Assembly (NCBI GenBank): GCA_012511925.1 | Contig: JAAZFD010000122.1 | Coordinates: 1-6,880 of the forward strand | Reading direction: 5' to 3' | Source of the DNA: Clostridiales bacterium | GTDB lineage: Bacteria > Bacillota > Clostridia > Christensenellales > CAG-138 | DNA: 6,880 nt | In this document: in pieces, positions 6,672-6,880 of the stretch | Layout: each line of letters starts with the position of its first letter | How positions within the stretch are numbered: position 1 is the first letter of the stretch | Made by a program: the position numbers and the translations under genes | The notes under the pieces: model-generated | What the model was told of the DNA's origin: nothing | The model's database searches: none | What the model saw: the letters and a program-made list of their open reading frames with translations, nothing else

Positions 6672-6689
6672 TTTCACAATAATTTCACA
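6668..6689 (+). repeat. Perfect 11-bp tandem direct repeat, candidate response-regulator site
   Basis: ATAATTTCACA occurs twice in immediate succession (6668-6678 and 6679-6689). The 11-bp period is about one DNA turn, placing both copies on the same helix face. Each copy contains TTCACA, spaced by 5 bp (TTCACA-N5-TTCACA). This resembles the tandem TTAACA-like boxes bound by OmpR/PhoB-class regulators such as Bacillus PhoP. It lies about 40-65 bp upstream of the predicted start of the lipoprotein gene, a typical activator position. Only two copies are present, and the regulator is inferred, not shown. Confidence 0.5.
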
Positions 6690-6701
6690 TTTATAGCCCG
6701 A

Positions 6702-6730
6702 TTGGAAAAAAATGTGTGATATACTATTAA
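6702..6730 (+). promoter_or_regulatory. Promoter of the lipoprotein gene
   Basis: Two readings overlap. One is an extended -10, TG (6717-6718), one base, then TATACT (6720-6725), with no acceptable -35 at normal spacing, as expected of an activator-dependent promoter. The other is TTGGAA (6702-6707), a 17-bp spacer and TATTAA (6725-6730), four of six matches in each box. Either gives a short leader containing the AGGGGGG ribosome binding site at 6740-6746. Confidence 0.5.
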
Positions 6731-6753
6731 AAAACACATAGGGGGGAAAATCA

Positions 6754-6880
6754 ATGAAAAAAATCTTTTCAGTATTACTAATCGCATTAGTGTTACTTGC
6801 ATCTGCATGCACAGCGCCAACAGATGTTGAGCCATCACCGCTTGCCACAGACGCACCTTTCGTTACGGCAACACCCGAAA
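6754..6880 (+). CDS. Lipoprotein N-terminus, gene truncated by the window end
   Basis: Only the first 42 codons are present. They encode a lipoprotein signal peptide: a positive start (MKK), a hydrophobic core (residues 4-16) and a lipobox ending ASAC with Cys19 as the expected lipidated residue (Ala rather than the commoner Leu at -3). A Thr/Pro/Ala-rich stretch follows (TAPTDVEPSPLATDAPFVTA), the kind of flexible linker that tethers surface lipoproteins. The protein should be anchored to the outer face of the membrane. ATG 6754 is preceded by AGGGGGG (6740-6746) at 7-nt spacing and by a promoter at about 6702-6730. It could be a solute-binding protein or another secreted domain; the visible part does not decide. 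The tandem TTCACA site upstream hints at regulation by a two-component system. Confidence 0.82.
   Translation, partial: MKKIFSVLLIALVLLASACTAPTDVEPSPLATDAPFVTATPE

Noticed and set aside
6603..6856. Two minus-strand frames across the bioY/lipoprotein intergenic region
   Set aside because: They run antisense through the lipoprotein signal peptide and the + strand promoter region, with no supporting ribosome binding site or recognisable protein.

Overview
The window reads as chromosomal DNA from an AT-rich, low-GC Gram-positive bacterium, probably an uncultured member of the Clostridia. The grounds are an engB (ysxC) housekeeping GTPase, a stand-alone BioY, a lipoprotein signal peptide, near-consensus sigma-A-type promoters with 17-bp spacers, and strong G-rich ribosome binding sites. 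All recognised genes lie on the + strand and are densely packed. I see no mobile element, tRNA, rRNA or CRISPR array.

Layout: (1) 1-137 holds a strong terminator of an unseen upstream gene, then a promoter. (2) 138-2080 holds engB (ribosome-assembly GTPase), a small protein with two zinc-ribbon motifs and a very acidic tail, and a cytosolic metallophosphoesterase. The last two are 17 nt apart and probably co-transcribed. (3) 2081-2163 holds a perfect consensus promoter (TTGACA-17-TATAAT). (4) 2164-6647 holds an operon-like run: a 1078-residue FtsX/MacB-type ABC permease, its LolD/MacB-type ATPase and bioY, the biotin-specific S component of an ECF transporter. Permease and ATPase very likely form one transporter. 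bioY needs a separate ECF module that is not in the window. (5) 6648-6753 is a regulatory intergenic region with an inverted repeat, a perfect 11-bp tandem direct repeat and a promoter. (6) From 6754 a lipoprotein gene begins and runs off the end.

The points most worth a second look are: the engB P-loop, which reads GRSNVRKS instead of the near-invariant GRSNVGKS (a one-base difference); the 11-bp tandem repeat containing TTCACA-N5-TTCACA just upstream of the lipoprotein promoter, which resembles a response-regulator (PhoP-like) site; and the unrecognised zinc-ribbon/acidic-tail protein. I do not see a clear, wholly new multi-gene system. The rest is ordinary core and transport gene content.
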